Source of the DNA: a bacterium
GTDB lineage: Bacteria; Chlamydiota; Chlamydiia; Chlamydiales; FEN-1388
NCBI GenBank assembly: GCA_021811115.1
Contig: JAJZPP010000066.1
Span: forward strand, 1-5,180
Direction of reading: 5' to 3'
DNA length: 5,180 bases
The position numbers and the translations under genes are program-made. Position 1 is the stretch's first letter, and each line of letters opens with the position of its first letter. Below are positions 5,136 through 5,180 of the stretch, in pieces. The notes beneath the pieces were generated by a model, which did no database searches, was not told where the DNA came from, and worked only from the letters and a program-made list of their open reading frames with translations.

Positions 5136-5180
5136 TTTGTATACCATGCCTACATACCTATGTAAGCCATGGTATACAAA
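5136..5180. repeat. 45-bp near-perfect palindrome at the window edge
   Basis: The left arm starts TTTGTATACCATG and ends TACATA. A 2-nt CC centre is followed by the right arm, from TATGTA to CATGGTATACAAA. The outer 13 bp pair perfectly; inside, there is one extra G in the right arm and one C/T mismatch. There is no T-run beyond the stem within the window, so a terminator cannot be claimed. It could be a repeat-element arm, an operator, or a convergent terminator continuing past the edge. Confidence -1.

Overview
The window is a short bacterial accessory region at roughly 50% G+C. It carries two minus-strand genes that read as a secreted-effector-like pair, followed on the upstream side by a long structured leader and a decayed repeat element. 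Both proteins look like cargo of a host-associated Gram-negative bacterium. The 1040-residue protein has a Ser/Ile/Pro N-terminus with no Lys or Arg in its first 81 residues and a very long Gln/Ala/Ser/Thr-rich helical body. The 402-residue protein has a coiled-coil stretch followed by several hydrophobic segments. The closest match I can think of is the chlamydial type III effectors that occur as tandem paralogues (DUF582, CT619-CT621 and CT711-CT712 type). This rests on architecture only, so the Chlamydiae assignment is a guess at about one in three.

Layout, in minus-strand transcription order. An extended -10 promoter candidate lies near 4689-4697. It is followed by a leader of about 185 nt that holds a nine-codon mini-ORF, a terminator-like hairpin with six Us, and a possible three-helix fold. 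The large gene follows (4496 to 1374) with a strong ribosome binding site. A 69-bp gap then precedes the second gene (1304 to 96). A good sigma-70-type promoter (TTTACA, 16 bp, TATACT) overlaps the end of the large gene, so the second gene may be transcribed both from the upstream promoter and on its own. Bases 1-95 hold no gene that I can support.

The right end (about 4797-5180) is repeat-rich. A 244-bp element (4836-5079) is bounded by 34/36-bp near-perfect inverted repeats built on a tandem CGCAGAGAA motif. It encloses the first part of a GxxExxY-family gene that breaks off at the family's name motif, so the nuclease-like domain is gone. A perfect 22-bp palindrome sits inside the remnant, and a 45-bp near-perfect palindrome closes the window.

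Functional picture (inference): the two large genes probably work together. Their C-terminal regions share a motif, [ST]LxTL[LM]DP[AV]K, at nearly the same distance from the C-terminus, and a weaker similarity before it. This suggests that the genes are diverged paralogues with very different N-terminal parts.
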